Assembly (NCBI GenBank): GCA_963834855.1
Contig: CAWIDH010000026.1
Span: 11,917 to 75,916 of the forward strand
DNA: 64,000 bases
Direction: 5' to 3'
Origin: DATJKD01 sp963834855
GTDB taxonomy: Bacteria; Pseudomonadota; Gammaproteobacteria; Steroidobacterales; Steroidobacteraceae
Every line of letters starts with the position of its first letter. Within the stretch, counting starts at the first letter, position 1. A model generated the notes under the pieces. It did no database searches. It had not been told where the DNA came from and saw only the letters and a list, made by a program, of their open reading frames with translations. Positions 55,217 to 64,000 of the stretch are shown in pieces. The position numbers were made by a program, and so were the translations under genes.

Positions 55217-56218
55217 TCACCTGCCCTCCCATTGTGAGAGTTCCGCCTCAACCATGGCCTCGACGACCTCGTGCATGGTGTAGGTTGGAGTCCAGCCCAG
55301 GAAGGTACGCGCCTTGGAAGCGTCACCGCGGCCCTCGGCGATATCCGTCGGTCGCAACAGGGCTTCGGACACGTCTGTATGCTCCCGCCAGGCGAGCCCG
55401 ACACACTTGAATGCAGCGTCCGCGAACTCTGCTAGCGAATGGCTTTGCCCGGTGGCGATGACGAAGTCACCGCCAGCGCTCCGTTGCAACATCCTCCACA
55501 TGGCGTCGACGTACTCCGGCGCCCAACCCCAATCGCGCCTGATCTGGAGGTTCCCCAGCGAGAGCCTCAGTCGTTGCCCTCTGGCGATGCGGCAGGCCGT
55601 AGCAACGATCTTTCGGGTGACAAATCGCTCCGGGCGAAGGGGAGATTCATGGTTAAAGAGTATCCCCGTACTTGCATGCATTCCATACGCCTCGCGGTAG
55701 TTAGCAATCAACCAATGAGCCGTCGCCTTCGCGACTGCGTATGGACTGCGCGGCCGAAACGGCGTCGCCTCGTTCGCCGCCTGTTCACCAGTATCGCCAA
55801 AGCACTCGCTTGATCCCGCGTTGTAGAGGCGTATCGGCTTCGCGAGAAATCGTATCGCCTCGAGCAAGTTGATCGTGCCCTCCGCGATACTCTCGAGTGT
55901 CTCAACCGGCTGCTCAAACGAGAGCCCGACCGAACTCTGCCCGGCAAGATTGTAGACTTCATCCGGCGCGGCTCGACGAACTACGTTCAGGACGCTCCGA
56001 AAGTCGTTCGGCGCCATTGACTCGAGGCGCACCGCATCGCGAATCCCAAGGCGGGACAGATTGGCGAATGCTCCGACCTGGGCGTCACGGGACGTTCCGA
56101 ATACCTCGTACCCCTTAGCAAGCAGTAGCTGCGCCAGATACGTGCCGTCTTGCCCGGAAATACCACAGATTAGTGCTCTCACTTGACCTTCTCTATGACC
56201 ACGTGATTCGGGCGTCAC
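55217..56218 (-). CDS. second GDP-mannose 4,6-dehydratase, short form
   Basis: 333 residues. LICGISGQDGTYLAQLLLAK, NAGSSECFGDTGEQA, RSPYAVAKATAHWLI and LFNHESPLRPERFVTRKIV show the same fold and catalytic residues as Gmd, but the protein lacks the insert around the N-terminal RRASLFNT segment and clearly diverges. It resembles the short Gmd forms used for GDP-D-rhamnose in Pseudomonas. The start may be GTG 56182 (VRALICG). A different partner reductase would be needed. Confidence 0.85.
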   Translation of the reverse strand: MTPESRGHREGQVRALICGISGQDGTYLAQLLLAKGYEVFGTSRDAQVGAFANLSRLGIRDAVRLESMAPNDFRSVLNVVRRAAPDEVYNLAGQSSVGLSFEQPVETLESIAEGTINLLEAIRFLAKPIRLYNAGSSECFGDTGEQAANEATPFRPRSPYAVAKATAHWLIANYREAYGMHASTGILFNHESPLRPERFVTRKIVATACRIARGQRLRLSLGNLQIRRDWGWAPEYVDAMWRMLQRSAGGDFVIATGQSHSLAEFADAAFKCVGLAWREHTDVSEALLRPTDIAEGRGDASKARTFLGWTPTYTMHEVVEAMVEAELSQWEGR

Positions 56219-56416
56219 CGGAAATCAACGCTCGCCGATACCTCTCGTCCTTCCCTCCGGGCTATCGGTGTCAAATGGTTTGACACGAAGATGGTAATGC
56301 AGCGCGCAAACACCGAACTATTCTTGAACCGACCCTACGGTCAATGTGTCGGCTCTGGCGGGCATGATCTTCCGATTCTTCCTCTGGTCCATTCGAACTC
56401 GCGGCGGACTTGCGAT

Positions 56417-57840
56417 CTAGTAGCGTCCACCCAGCTGATAGATCTGACGGCGCAGGTAGAAGAACGGGTAGCCATCACGCTTGGGCCTGGGCAGGTCGGC
56501 CAGGATCAGCTGACCTCGTGCGTCTCCGCCGATGGCCTGCGCTGGCAGGCTTCCCTCCGCCAGTTCGATCTCCTCGTCCGGTCTCAAAAGGGCGTTGCCA
56601 AGTTGCAGCGATGCGGCCGGGCTGGTGGGATCCGCGTCCCAGCGGTACTGGCCTGGCACGATGATATCCACCTCGCGTGGTTCAGCAATGTCGTACCCGG
56701 CGATGTACAGTGACCGCGCATACCAGATGTAGTGCTTCGCCCAAAAGTCGCGGATCTCGTCGGGAAATTGACTCAGGCGGTAGGACTCAACGATGTATGC
56801 GATCGGTCGACTGCGAAACTCTTCGATCCAGTCTGCGCGATTCTGCATCGCCTGCGGCGATCCGAGGAAGTGCTGGAAGATCGCCGGGCTGAACATCGTG
56901 GGCATTGGTTCCGGATCGCGCATGCACAGCAATGCACCTTCGACGTGGTATCCGCGGCGATTCCTAAGCGGAGAGTCATAGACGATCCGCAGTGTTTCCC
57001 GTTGCTCCCACTGCGTGTCATGGAGCATCTCGCGGGACTCCCGGAAGCTTTGCGCAGCAGAGAGGACGACCGCGAGTACGACCAGCGTCCATGACCAGCG
57101 GCCCGACATTGCCAGAGGTCGACCAGCCGGCATCGCCAGTGCCAGCGCCGGGAAGAGCCCGGCTGTCATGATGAAGTACGGGAAACTCGCTCCGTGGACC
57201 ATGATCACCAGTAGGCCGAGCAACAAGGCGAGCCAGCTGGTCGCTACCAGGAACAACTCGGGCTTGTCGCGGTTCCACAGTACGTGGACGGTCCAGGCCA
57301 CCAGGACCGCGAAGAATACCCAGTGCACCGCCAGTCGCGACGCGTGTACGGTGTAAATGCGATACCCCTGTCCCTCGCGTGCATGCGCATGGCCTCGAGT
57401 GACCCGGCAATCGCGCTCTCGCTTGTTAGCCGAGCGACATCGGGGACGAAATAGGCATAGATGCCGATCACGACCACGCCGGCCAGCGCGCCCACGCCGA
57501 GACGTCTGGCGGCCAGCCGGATTTCGGCTCCCGGATCGCCACCTTCGCCGAACCCGCGCGCCGCCGTTGCGGTCGCGAACAGCACACCGACCAGGGCGAG
57601 GGCATAGAGCCCTTTCTGAGTGCAAAGCAGGCCCACCGCGAAGAGCACGCCGGCCGCGATCGCCTGCCAGTATCGGGTGCCAAGCAACAGAACACCGCCC
57701 CAGACCACGGCTGCCAGCGCAGCCTGGTCGGTGCGTACCTGGACGGACCACACGACGAACGCGGGCAGGAATGCAAGCAGGGCAACGGCGATCAGTCCCT
57801 GGACGTGATGACCTCGCTGAAGATGTGCAGGTAGTGCGTG
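56417..57840 (-). pseudogene. GT-C membrane protein, copy 1 (5' truncated, internal deletion)
   Basis: Near-identical to 59755-61150, the second copy. It keeps the C-terminal two thirds, ending naturally with FFYLRRQIYQLGGRY. A shift lies near 57385. At about 57800 the sequence jumps from LIAVALLAF territory to the segment encoding the extreme N-terminal helix (HYLHIF), skipping about 250 bases present in copy 2, and then homology stops. The catalytic Asp-Glu loop is therefore lost. Confidence 0.75.
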
Positions 57841-57936
57841 GTCAGGAACCACCACTTCAGATCTCGAGTATCGACAGATAAAGTGCCATGCGCCGAGAAG
57901 CGCTCACCCCGCGCTCTCGGTAAGATCGGCAGCGGG

Positions 57937-58191
57937 ATGAAAGCGCAGGATGCCATGCGAGTCGAGTGCGACCACCCCGTCGGGGGCGCAGCAGGCAGGT
58001 TGGTGTGGACATTGCGGGACAACCCCTTCTTCATGCAAAAGCTGGCGGAAACCTTTGCAGCTAACGCCGACGTGATGGGCTACGAAGCGTACTTCGAGGA
58101 CGGCAACCTCGAGACTTGCTCGAAGCTGACCGGCGACGGCGCGGGCCCGAATGCCGCGGCACACTACCAAGCGCTGTATCGCGTGCGCTGA
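57937..58191 (+). pseudogene. glycoside hydrolase-like 3' fragment
   Basis: The end of this frame reads LRDNPFFMQKLAETFAANAD and YEAYFEDGNLETCSKLTGDG before a stop. It looks like the C-terminal part of a GH26-like secreted hydrolase (DNP-F-x-x-M, then a Y-x-x-YF-x-x-G segment), but I cannot confirm the family. There is no N-terminal catalytic part; it adjoins the truncated end of GT-C copy 1. Confidence 0.4.
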
Positions 58192-58208
58192 AATGGTAGC
58201 CTCCCCGC

Positions 58209-58865
58209 ATGCTGCTGCGCTTTCTTGCCGATCATCAGAATCCTGATTCGCTTGCCGCCCGCATGCGCAGAAAACGCATGGCGCCGCTCAAACGCCTGCT
58301 ATCGGGCTTTCCCACACCCGCGCGTGTGCTCGATGTCGGAGGCGAAGAGGGTTATTGGAAAGTCGTTCGCTCCGAGCTGCCCGCGATTCATTTGACCCTG
58401 CTCAATCGCAGCGAGCGCCCCGGGGCCACGATGAGCGACACGGAGGTCGTGCTAGGGGACGCGCGCTCGCTCGGCTACGACACGGGATCGTTCGACGTGT
58501 GCTTCTCGAACTCTGTGATCGAGCATGTCGGCGATTTCGAAGATCAGCGCGCCATGGCCAACGAGGTGCGGCGAGTCGGCAAGAGTTACTTCGTGCAGAC
58601 GCCGTACAAGTACTTCCCGATCGAGCCGCACTTCCACGTGCCGGCCTGGCAGTTTCTGCCGCTCGAGTTGCGCATACGCCTGCACCAGCGCTTCGATCTA
58701 GGCTGGGTGAAGCGCGACCCCGACCGTGAGAGCGCACGCGCATACGTGGAGCACATCCGATTGCTCGCCGCCCGCGAATACCAGAGCCTGTTTCCCGACG
58801 CGCGCGTTCACTACGAACGCGTCGGACCGCTGATCAAGTCGATGATCGCGGTCCGAGGCGAGTAG
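58209..58865 (+). CDS. class I SAM-dependent methyltransferase
   Basis: 218 residues. Motif I is PARVLDVGGEEGYWKVV, motif II-like ATMSDTEVVLGDARSLGY, and DVCFSNSVIEHVGDFEDQRA matches Methyltransf_11 proteins of polysaccharide loci. YFVQTPYKYFPIEPHFHVP probably shapes the acceptor site. Likely methylates a sugar or glycolipid in this locus; acceptor unknown. Intact. Confidence 0.8.
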   Translation: MLLRFLADHQNPDSLAARMRRKRMAPLKRLLSGFPTPARVLDVGGEEGYWKVVRSELPAIHLTLLNRSERPGATMSDTEVVLGDARSLGYDTGSFDVCFSNSVIEHVGDFEDQRAMANEVRRVGKSYFVQTPYKYFPIEPHFHVPAWQFLPLELRIRLHQRFDLGWVKRDPDRESARAYVEHIRLLAAREYQSLFPDARVHYERVGPLIKSMIAVRGE

Positions 58866-58880
58866 GCCTAAGCGCGACGA

Positions 58881-59669
58881 CTACTGCTCGCCAGCATTAG
58901 GGGTCACAGCCGAGCCCCAGACGCACTGTCCGGACATGCACGATGCGGGCGTGTTACACGCGACCCAACCGCCGCGGTTGATGCATGCTTGCTCCGCAGG
59001 GGTCAGTGCGTTCCAGGCATCCTCCACGTCGGTGTCGAGCGCGTCGGGCTTCGTCGTGTCGAAGCCCTCGGTGGTCGGGAAGCAGTTTCCAGACGGCGTC
59101 GGGTGCACGTAACAGTACTGGGTCAGGGAGCAGTGGCCGAGAGCGGGATCGCTGTTCGCGATCTGGTACTCGCTGACCGACATGTTGTATTTGATGATCC
59201 CCGAAGTTGCGTAGTTCGCCGTGCCTGCGTCGACTCCAGGAGTGCCGGCCGAGCCCGCCGTTTCGGTCGTGCCTCCGCGACCCGCTTCAGGACCCGCGTC
59301 CTTGCCATCGATGCCGCCCGTGTCCGCTTGCATCCCGCCGGAATCGGGATGCGCCGTGGCACCCGCACCTCCGCCATCGGGAAGACTGGGACCCGCGTCT
59401 TTCGGTGCGCCGCTCATGCGCGCGCGGCTGACGTCATCGTCGTCGGCGCCCTTCTCGCAGCGATCGTGATCACCGCTCTCCGAGCAATCGAGCTGATGGA
59501 CCGCACCTCGAGGGCGAGGCAGCGAGTTCGGGGGCGGGTGGCGAGCCGAGTGGCAACCACCGCAACGGCTACAGCGAAGTTCTGGATGCGGGTGATGAGC
59601 GAGCTCAGGAATCACGGCGTCAACGACCTGCTGACCGCTTGCCGGGGCCAGTACTACGTCCGTGAGCAC
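58881..59669 (-). CDS. Cys-rich secreted lipoprotein of myxobacterial style
   Basis: The C-terminal 95 residues hold seven Cys in contexts such as GHCSLTQYCYVHP, SGNCFPTTEGFDT and CMSGQCVWGS. Before it is a Gly/Asp/Thr-rich linker (GPSLPDGGGAGATAHPDSG). Around residue 62 LDCSESGDHDRCEKGADDDD looks like the start of a mature lipoprotein; the signal peptide seems to lie in another frame (AVAVAVVATRLATR), so the true start is unknown. This linker and Cys style is familiar from Polyangia and unusual for gammaproteobacteria. Function unknown. Confidence 0.45.
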   Translation of the reverse strand: MLTDVVLAPASGQQVVDAVIPELAHHPHPELRCSRCGGCHSARHPPPNSLPRPRGAVHQLDCSESGDHDRCEKGADDDDVSRARMSGAPKDAGPSLPDGGGAGATAHPDSGGMQADTGGIDGKDAGPEAGRGGTTETAGSAGTPGVDAGTANYATSGIIKYNMSVSEYQIANSDPALGHCSLTQYCYVHPTPSGNCFPTTEGFDTTKPDALDTDVEDAWNALTPAEQACINRGGWVACNTPASCMSGQCVWGSAVTPNAGEQ

Positions 59670-59754
59670 GACCCGTATTGGGCGGTCGTGAGGGACGACC
59701 CCCGTAGAGCGACGAATCGACTTGGTTTTGCTCGACCGAGGCGGGCTTGCGATC

Positions 59755-61525
59755 TAGTAGCGTCCACCCAGCTGATAGAGTCTGACGGCGCAGGTAGAAG
59801 AACGGGTAGCCATCACGCTTGGGCCTGGGCAGGTCGGCCAGGATCAGCTGACCTCGTGCGTCTCCGCCGATGGCCTGCGCTGGCAGGCTTCCCTCCGCCA
59901 GCTCGATCTCCTCGTCCGGTCTCAAAAGGGCGTTGCCAAGTTGCAGCGATGCGGCCGGGCTGGTGGGATCCGCGTCCCAGCGGTACCGGCCTGGCACGAT
60001 GATATCCACCTCGCGTGGTTCAGCAATGTCGTACCCGGCGATGTACAGTGACCGCGCATACCAGATGTAGTGCTTCGCCCAAAAGTCGCGGATCTCGTCG
60101 GGAAATTGACTCAGGCGGTAGGACTCAACGATGTATGCGATCGGTCGACTGCGAAACTCTTCGATCCAGTCTGCGCGATTCTGCATCGCCTGCGGCGATC
60201 CGACGAAGTGCTGAAAGATCGCCGGGCTGCAACATCGCGGGCATTGGTTCCGGATCGCGCATGCACAGCAATGCACCTTCGACGTGGTATCCGCGGCGAT
60301 TCCTAAGCGGAGAGTCATAGACGATCCGCAGTGTTTCCCGTTGCTCCCACTGCGTGTCATGGAGCATCTCGCGGGACTCCCGGAAGCTTTGCGCAGCAGA
60401 GAGGACGACCGCGAGTACGACCAGCGTCCATGACCAGCGGCCCGACATTGCCAGAGGTCGACCAGCCGGCATCGCCAGTGCCAGCGCCGGGAAGAGCCCG
60501 GCTGTCATGATGAAGTACGGGAAACTCGATCCGTGGACCATGATCACCAGTAGGCCGAGCAACAAGGCGAGCCAGCTGGTCGCTACCAGGAACAACTCGC
60601 GCTTGTCGCGGTTCCACAGTACGTGGACGGTCCAGGCCACCAGGACCGCGAAGAATACCCAGTGCACCACCAGTCGCGACGCGTGTACGGTGTAAATGCG
60701 ATACCCCTGTCCCTCGCGTGTCATGCGCATGGTCTCGAGTGACCCGGCAATCATGCTCTCGCTTGTTAGCCGAGCGACATCGGGCACGAAATAGGCATAG
60801 ATGCCGATCACGACCACGCCGGCCAGCGCGCCCACGCCGAGACGTCTGGCGGCCAGCCGGATTTCGGCTCCCGGATCGCCACCTTCGCCGAACCCGCGCG
60901 CCGCCGTTGCGGTCGCGAACAGCACACCGACCAGGGCGAGGGCATAGAGCCCTTTCTGAGTGCAAAGCAGGCCCACCGCGAAGAGCACGCCGGCCGCGAT
61001 CGCCTGCCAGTATCGGGCGCCAAGCAACAGGACACCGCCCCAGACCACGGCTGCCAGCGCAGCCTGGTCGGTGCGTACCTGGACGGACCACACGACGAAC
61101 GCGGGCAGGAATGCAAGCAGGGCAACGGCGATCAGTCCCTGGGCCCGCCCTTCATCGGTGCGACCGACGTGCACGAACCAGCGGCGCACCAAGCAATACA
61201 CGCCTATCAGATACGCGACCGTGATGGCCATCCAGAGCTGGCGGCCCTCAACAACGCTGCGGGCGGCGTCGATGCAGCCCTTGACGAAGGGCATGAGCAC
61301 GATCGTGACGAGGCCCGGTCGCCCGTCTCCAACCACAGTGCCGAAGCGCACGCTGCGATCGGCGCGCTCGAGTAACGCGAATTCATCCCAATTGATGGCC
61401 TCGCTGAAGATGTGCAGGTAGTGCGTGGTCAGGAACCACGCCGCGGCCGCGGCGACGGCTGCGGCGGCCCACAAGGGCATCGGGGGTAGGTGGCGATGAC
61501 TTGTGCTTGGGTAATTGTTCGACAT
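59755..61525 (-). CDS. GT-C membrane glycosyltransferase, copy 2 (frame broken)
   Basis: About 590 residues when two shifts (near 60230 and 59783) are repaired. First helix WAAAAVAAAAAWFLTTHYLH, then EAINWDEFALLERA, the catalytic Asp-Glu loop of GT-C enzymes (PMT_2 class). About ten helices follow (for example LIAVALLAFLPAFVVWSV), then a soluble C-terminal domain with YRLSQFPDEIRDFWAKHY. It should transfer a lipid-linked sugar on the periplasmic face. Start MSNNYPSTS at 61525. Confidence 0.72.
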
Positions 61526-61718
61526 GCGGTGCAGCCTCGTCGCGCTTTCTATCACGTTCGTCGGGCGAGGTCGTATACGCGACGCCGGTCCTTGCGAACA
61601 GTGATGCGCGTCTCCTGACACTCGGCACGGCGGTCGTCGCCTGCGCGAGGTGAGTCAAGTGGAAGCGGCGCGTCGGGTTCCGCGAGCTCGTGCGGATGAT
61701 GGTGGAGGCGGACTTGAA

Positions 61719-62465
61719 TCAGGACCGCAGGCCCAGCAAGTGAGCGATCAGCGTCGACACAAATCGGGTGTTCGTCGACAGGTAGCGCCTCCAGAGCCGT
61801 GCCGGGTCCTGCGCGAGGCGCCAGAACCACTCGAGACCCGCCGCCTGGAGAAGCTTGGGCGCGCGGCTGTACCGGCCCGCCAGGATTTCAAAGGCGGCCC
61901 CCACTCCGATCATCACCGGCACGTCGATCCGGTCCCGGTTGAGGTGCATCCAGAGCTCCTGCTTGGGAGCGCCGAGGGCAACCCACAGGATCCCCGGCTT
62001 CGCGTCACGGATGGCCTTCTCGTCCTCGTCGGAGATGAGCTCCGCCCGGCGCGAGAATCGCGGCGACCGGAGGCCGGCGATCTTGATTCCCGGGTATTCT
62101 CCGCGCACGCGCCGCTCGAGTCCCTCGAGCACCTCGGGCGTCGACCCGTAGAAGTAATGCGCCACGGGCCGTGGCAGGAGCATTCGCATCAGATCGTGGC
62201 CGTGGATGCGGGGCCCGATGGGCCTTCCGAGCCACCGCGCGGCCCACGTGATCGGCACTCCGTCCGGCCAGGCGATGAACGACGACCGGAAGGCCTCCCC
62301 GCAGGCGGCGTCGCGCGTCGCCTCGCACCAGGTGTGGACGTTGACGGCGCACGCGATGCGGCCGCGCCCGCCGGCCCGCACCGCCTTCTCAAGCGCGTCC
62401 GCCAGCTCTCCGGCGGGCAGCGCGGTGACTTCGACGCCCATGACGTCGCGCTTTGGGGGGTTCAT
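61719..62465 (-). CDS. WecG/TagA/CpsF family glycosyltransferase (GT26)
   Basis: 248 residues. VNVHTWCEATRD, IAWPDGVPITWAARWLG, RIHGHDLMRMLL and YFYGSTPEVLEGLERRV, then ILWVALGAPKQELWM, GVGAAFEILAGRYSRAPKLL and GLEWFWRLAQDPARLWRRYL are the GT26 signature. Adds ManNAc or a related sugar to the second position of an undecaprenyl-linked repeat unit in relatives. Start at 62465 overlaps the GT4 stop (ATGA). Intact. Confidence 0.9.
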   Translation of the reverse strand: MNPPKRDVMGVEVTALPAGELADALEKAVRAGGRGRIACAVNVHTWCEATRDAACGEAFRSSFIAWPDGVPITWAARWLGRPIGPRIHGHDLMRMLLPRPVAHYFYGSTPEVLEGLERRVRGEYPGIKIAGLRSPRFSRRAELISDEDEKAIRDAKPGILWVALGAPKQELWMHLNRDRIDVPVMIGVGAAFEILAGRYSRAPKLLQAAGLEWFWRLAQDPARLWRRYLSTNTRFVSTLIAHLLGLRS

Positions 62466-63520
62466 GGTCCGGCCGCCTCGCGCAGGAGGCGGGCCAGCGC
62501 CGCCGCGGAGTCGTCCCATCGATAGCGCGCCGCCCGCGCCCGGGCCGCCGTCGAAAGCGCCGACCTGCGGTCCGGCTCGTCGATAAGGGATCGAATCGCC
62601 CGGACGAGGGCGCCCGGCTCCTCGAGCCGGAAATAGACCGCGGCGTCTCCCATGACCTCGCGGTGCACGGGGATGTCCGAAAGCACGGAAGGGCAGCCCA
62701 GGCTCGCGGCATCGAGCGGCGGGATGTGAAAACCCTCGTAGACGGAGGGAAAGACCGCGCAGGCGGCCGAGCGGTAGAGAGACGCGAGGATCGCCTCATC
62801 GGCATATCCCAGGAACCGGACATTGGGGAGCGCCCGGGCGCGCGCCAGCAGGCCATCGACGTTCCATCCGGTGCCGCCGCACTGCACGAGGTTGAGATCC
62901 TGAAGGGACCCCATCGCCTCGAGGAGCGGCCCGAGGTTCTTTCGAGGCTCGACCGTGTCGACATTGAGCACGAACGGCCCCTTCACCGGCGCGGGGACGG
63001 ATTCGGCCTTCTGCAGCCGCTCGTTCGGAGCGAGGTGGATGACCCGGGCGCGCTCCGCCAGCTCGGGCCAGTGCGCCGCCAGTCGCGACTTCGTGAAGTC
63101 GGAGATGCAGAAGATCCGGTCCGCGCGCGACAGGCCCCTCTCCAGCCACGACGCGGCCCAGCGGTTCGCGCGGCTCATGGTCTCGGGGTGATCGCGCCAC
63201 ACCGCGTCGAGCAGCGTGACGACCTTGGGGAGCGACTTCGGCAGGCCCGACGGCAGAAAATGCGTTGCGCTCCAGAGCACGTCGGGATTGATGGCGCGAA
63301 CGTCGGCCGCCACGCCCCTGAGGACGCGCCAAGCGTCCGTGAAGGGGTTCGATCCGCGCGCGGGCCAGTACCGGCAGCTATCGACTTCCGGCGGCTCCCC
63401 CGCAAATACATCGAGGCTGTCGATCCCGTGGGCCTGCAAGCGCCGGATCATCTCGTAGGCAATGACTCCGCGCCCGGTGGGCCGGCGATTCAAGGACCGT
63501 GCGAAGACGACCGATTTCAT
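62462..63520 (-). CDS. GT4 family glycosyltransferase
   Basis: About 352 residues from MKSVVFARSLNRRPTGRGV. Acceptor half: NPDVLWSATHFLPSGLP and DRIFCISDFTKSRL; donor half: FVLNVDTVEPRKNL, RFLGYADEAILASLYRSAAC, FPSVYEGFHIPPLDAASLGCP with the E-x7-E type motif (EGFHIPPLDA). A mannosyl- or rhamnosyltransferase is likely given the sugars made nearby, but the donor is not determinable. Adjacent ATGs at 63523 and 63520. Confidence 0.87.
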   Translation of the reverse strand: MKSVVFARSLNRRPTGRGVIAYEMIRRLQAHGIDSLDVFAGEPPEVDSCRYWPARGSNPFTDAWRVLRGVAADVRAINPDVLWSATHFLPSGLPKSLPKVVTLLDAVWRDHPETMSRANRWAASWLERGLSRADRIFCISDFTKSRLAAHWPELAERARVIHLAPNERLQKAESVPAPVKGPFVLNVDTVEPRKNLGPLLEAMGSLQDLNLVQCGGTGWNVDGLLARARALPNVRFLGYADEAILASLYRSAACAVFPSVYEGFHIPPLDAASLGCPSVLSDIPVHREVMGDAAVYFRLEEPGALVRAIRSLIDEPDRRSALSTAARARAARYRWDDSAAALARLLREAAGP

Positions 63521-63642
63521 CATCGTTGGTTGGGAGGAGACCGAGGCCCAGGCCCGGGTCTCCCGTGAGGAATTGATTGTATTCGCTCTTCGCCGACCTA
63601 GAATCATGAAGTCGCAGTCCCCAGGAAGGCGGCTTCACTCGA

Positions 63643-63808
63643 CATGAGCCCACACGACCCGCTGATCAGCGTCATCGTCCCCACGCGGGAGCGCGCGGAG
63701 ACCCTCGTTTTCACTCTCCGGTCGGCCATCGACCAGGAACTCACGTCGTACGAAGTCGTCGTCAGCGACAATTTCAGCCAGGACCCCCTTGCCAGCTATC
63801 GGGCCTGA
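63643..63808 (+). pseudogene. GT2 family glycosyltransferase, 5' fragment
   Basis: Reads MSPHDPLISVIVPTRERAET, FTLRSAIDQELTSYEVVVSD, NFSQDP, a textbook GT-A fold opening, then stops at 63808 after about 54 residues. The rest of the enzyme is missing and a minus-strand coding region begins in its place. Truncated by rearrangement, or an assembly join. Confidence 0.7.
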
Positions 63809-64000
63809 TCCAGGCCGGCAGAAAAATCCGGCGGTTTGCGGAATCGCAGAAACTTCTTTTTCAGCTCAAACGTGATCTGCAGTCCGAACGCCAGAAGGTT
63901 CAACTTCAAAAGGATGTATAGAAGGCTCAGTTTTTGTCGGAGTCGTGCATTCCTGAACAAGTGAGTGACTCTCAACGACAAGTCAAAAAACGGTATGACC
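63796..64000 (-). CDS. C-terminal part of an unidentified protein, cut by window edge
   Basis: Open from the right edge, ending at 63796. Reads PFFDLSLRVTHLFRNARLRQ, then LSLLYILLKLNLLAFGLQIT and FELKKKFLRFRKPP. Basic and hydrophobic, more AT-rich (Lys, Phe, Leu codons) than the rest of the window. Possibly the tail of a polysaccharide enzyme; not identifiable. Its stop overlaps the truncated GT2. Confidence 0.45.
   Translation of the reverse strand, partial: VIPFFDLSLRVTHLFRNARLRQKLSLLYILLKLNLLAFGLQITFELKKKFLRFRKPPDFSAGLDQAR

Overview
The window is high-GC bacterial DNA, most likely from a gammaproteobacterium of the Xanthomonadales/Steroidobacterales/Nevskiales type. The best clue is the succinyl-CoA synthetase pair sucC-sucD divergent from the type IV pilus sensor gene pilS, with pilR further on, an arrangement I associate with xanthomonads. 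Many coding regions, including housekeeping ones (sucC, rmlB, pilR, virB11), carry isolated one- or two-base shifts at scattered places. This looks more like uncorrected sequencing indels than gene decay, so genes are given below as whole units with approximate shift positions.

Left arm (1-18485): one end of an integrative conjugative element. A P-type (VirB/VirD4) secretion operon on the minus strand runs virB2-B3-B4-B5-eexN-B6-B7-like-B8-B9-B10-B11-virD4. Beyond it lie two tiny ORFs, two KfrB-domain proteins (one with an LPD7 domain) and a small helix-turn-helix protein. The regulatory and recombination end follows: an FlhC-like activator with a divergent partner, a small membrane protein, an AlpA-like protein, a DUF4224 protein and a tyrosine integrase. 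The integrase lies against the 3' end of a tRNA-Phe gene, which is the probable attachment site.

Chromosomal middle (18486-30015): a bufferin-type metal-peptide operon (DUF2282 peptide, DUF692 oxidase, DUF2063 partner, DoxX); a secreted DUF1800/DUF1501 pair; a YpfJ-like zinc metallopeptidase; and a three-gene ABC export unit (ATPase, FtsX-like permease, CrtC/AttH lipocalin). Palindromic repeats sit beside the lipocalin gene and, in frame, inside the permease gene.

Rearranged region (30016-47640): a rearranged toxin-antitoxin cluster, then a 5.27 kb direct duplication with roughly 1% divergence by eye. Each copy holds a YdjM-like membrane protein, a small basic ORF, sucD, sucC and pilS. A 5.4 kb insert separates pilS copy 2 from pilR. 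It carries an S23/Avd-like four-helix gene bracketed by inverted repeats, two VapBC-like modules and a fused transporter/spermidine-synthase gene.

Right arm (47650-64000): pilR, then a surface-polysaccharide locus. It has rmlA-rmlC-rmlD-rmlB for dTDP-L-rhamnose, two GDP-mannose 4,6-dehydratases and a GDP-fucose synthase, GT-C membrane glycosyltransferases (one duplicated and damaged, one truncated), a methyltransferase, a GT26 WecG/TagA enzyme, a GT4 enzyme and a truncated GT2. Between the two GT-C copies lie a hydrolase remnant and a Cys-rich lipoprotein of myxobacterial style.
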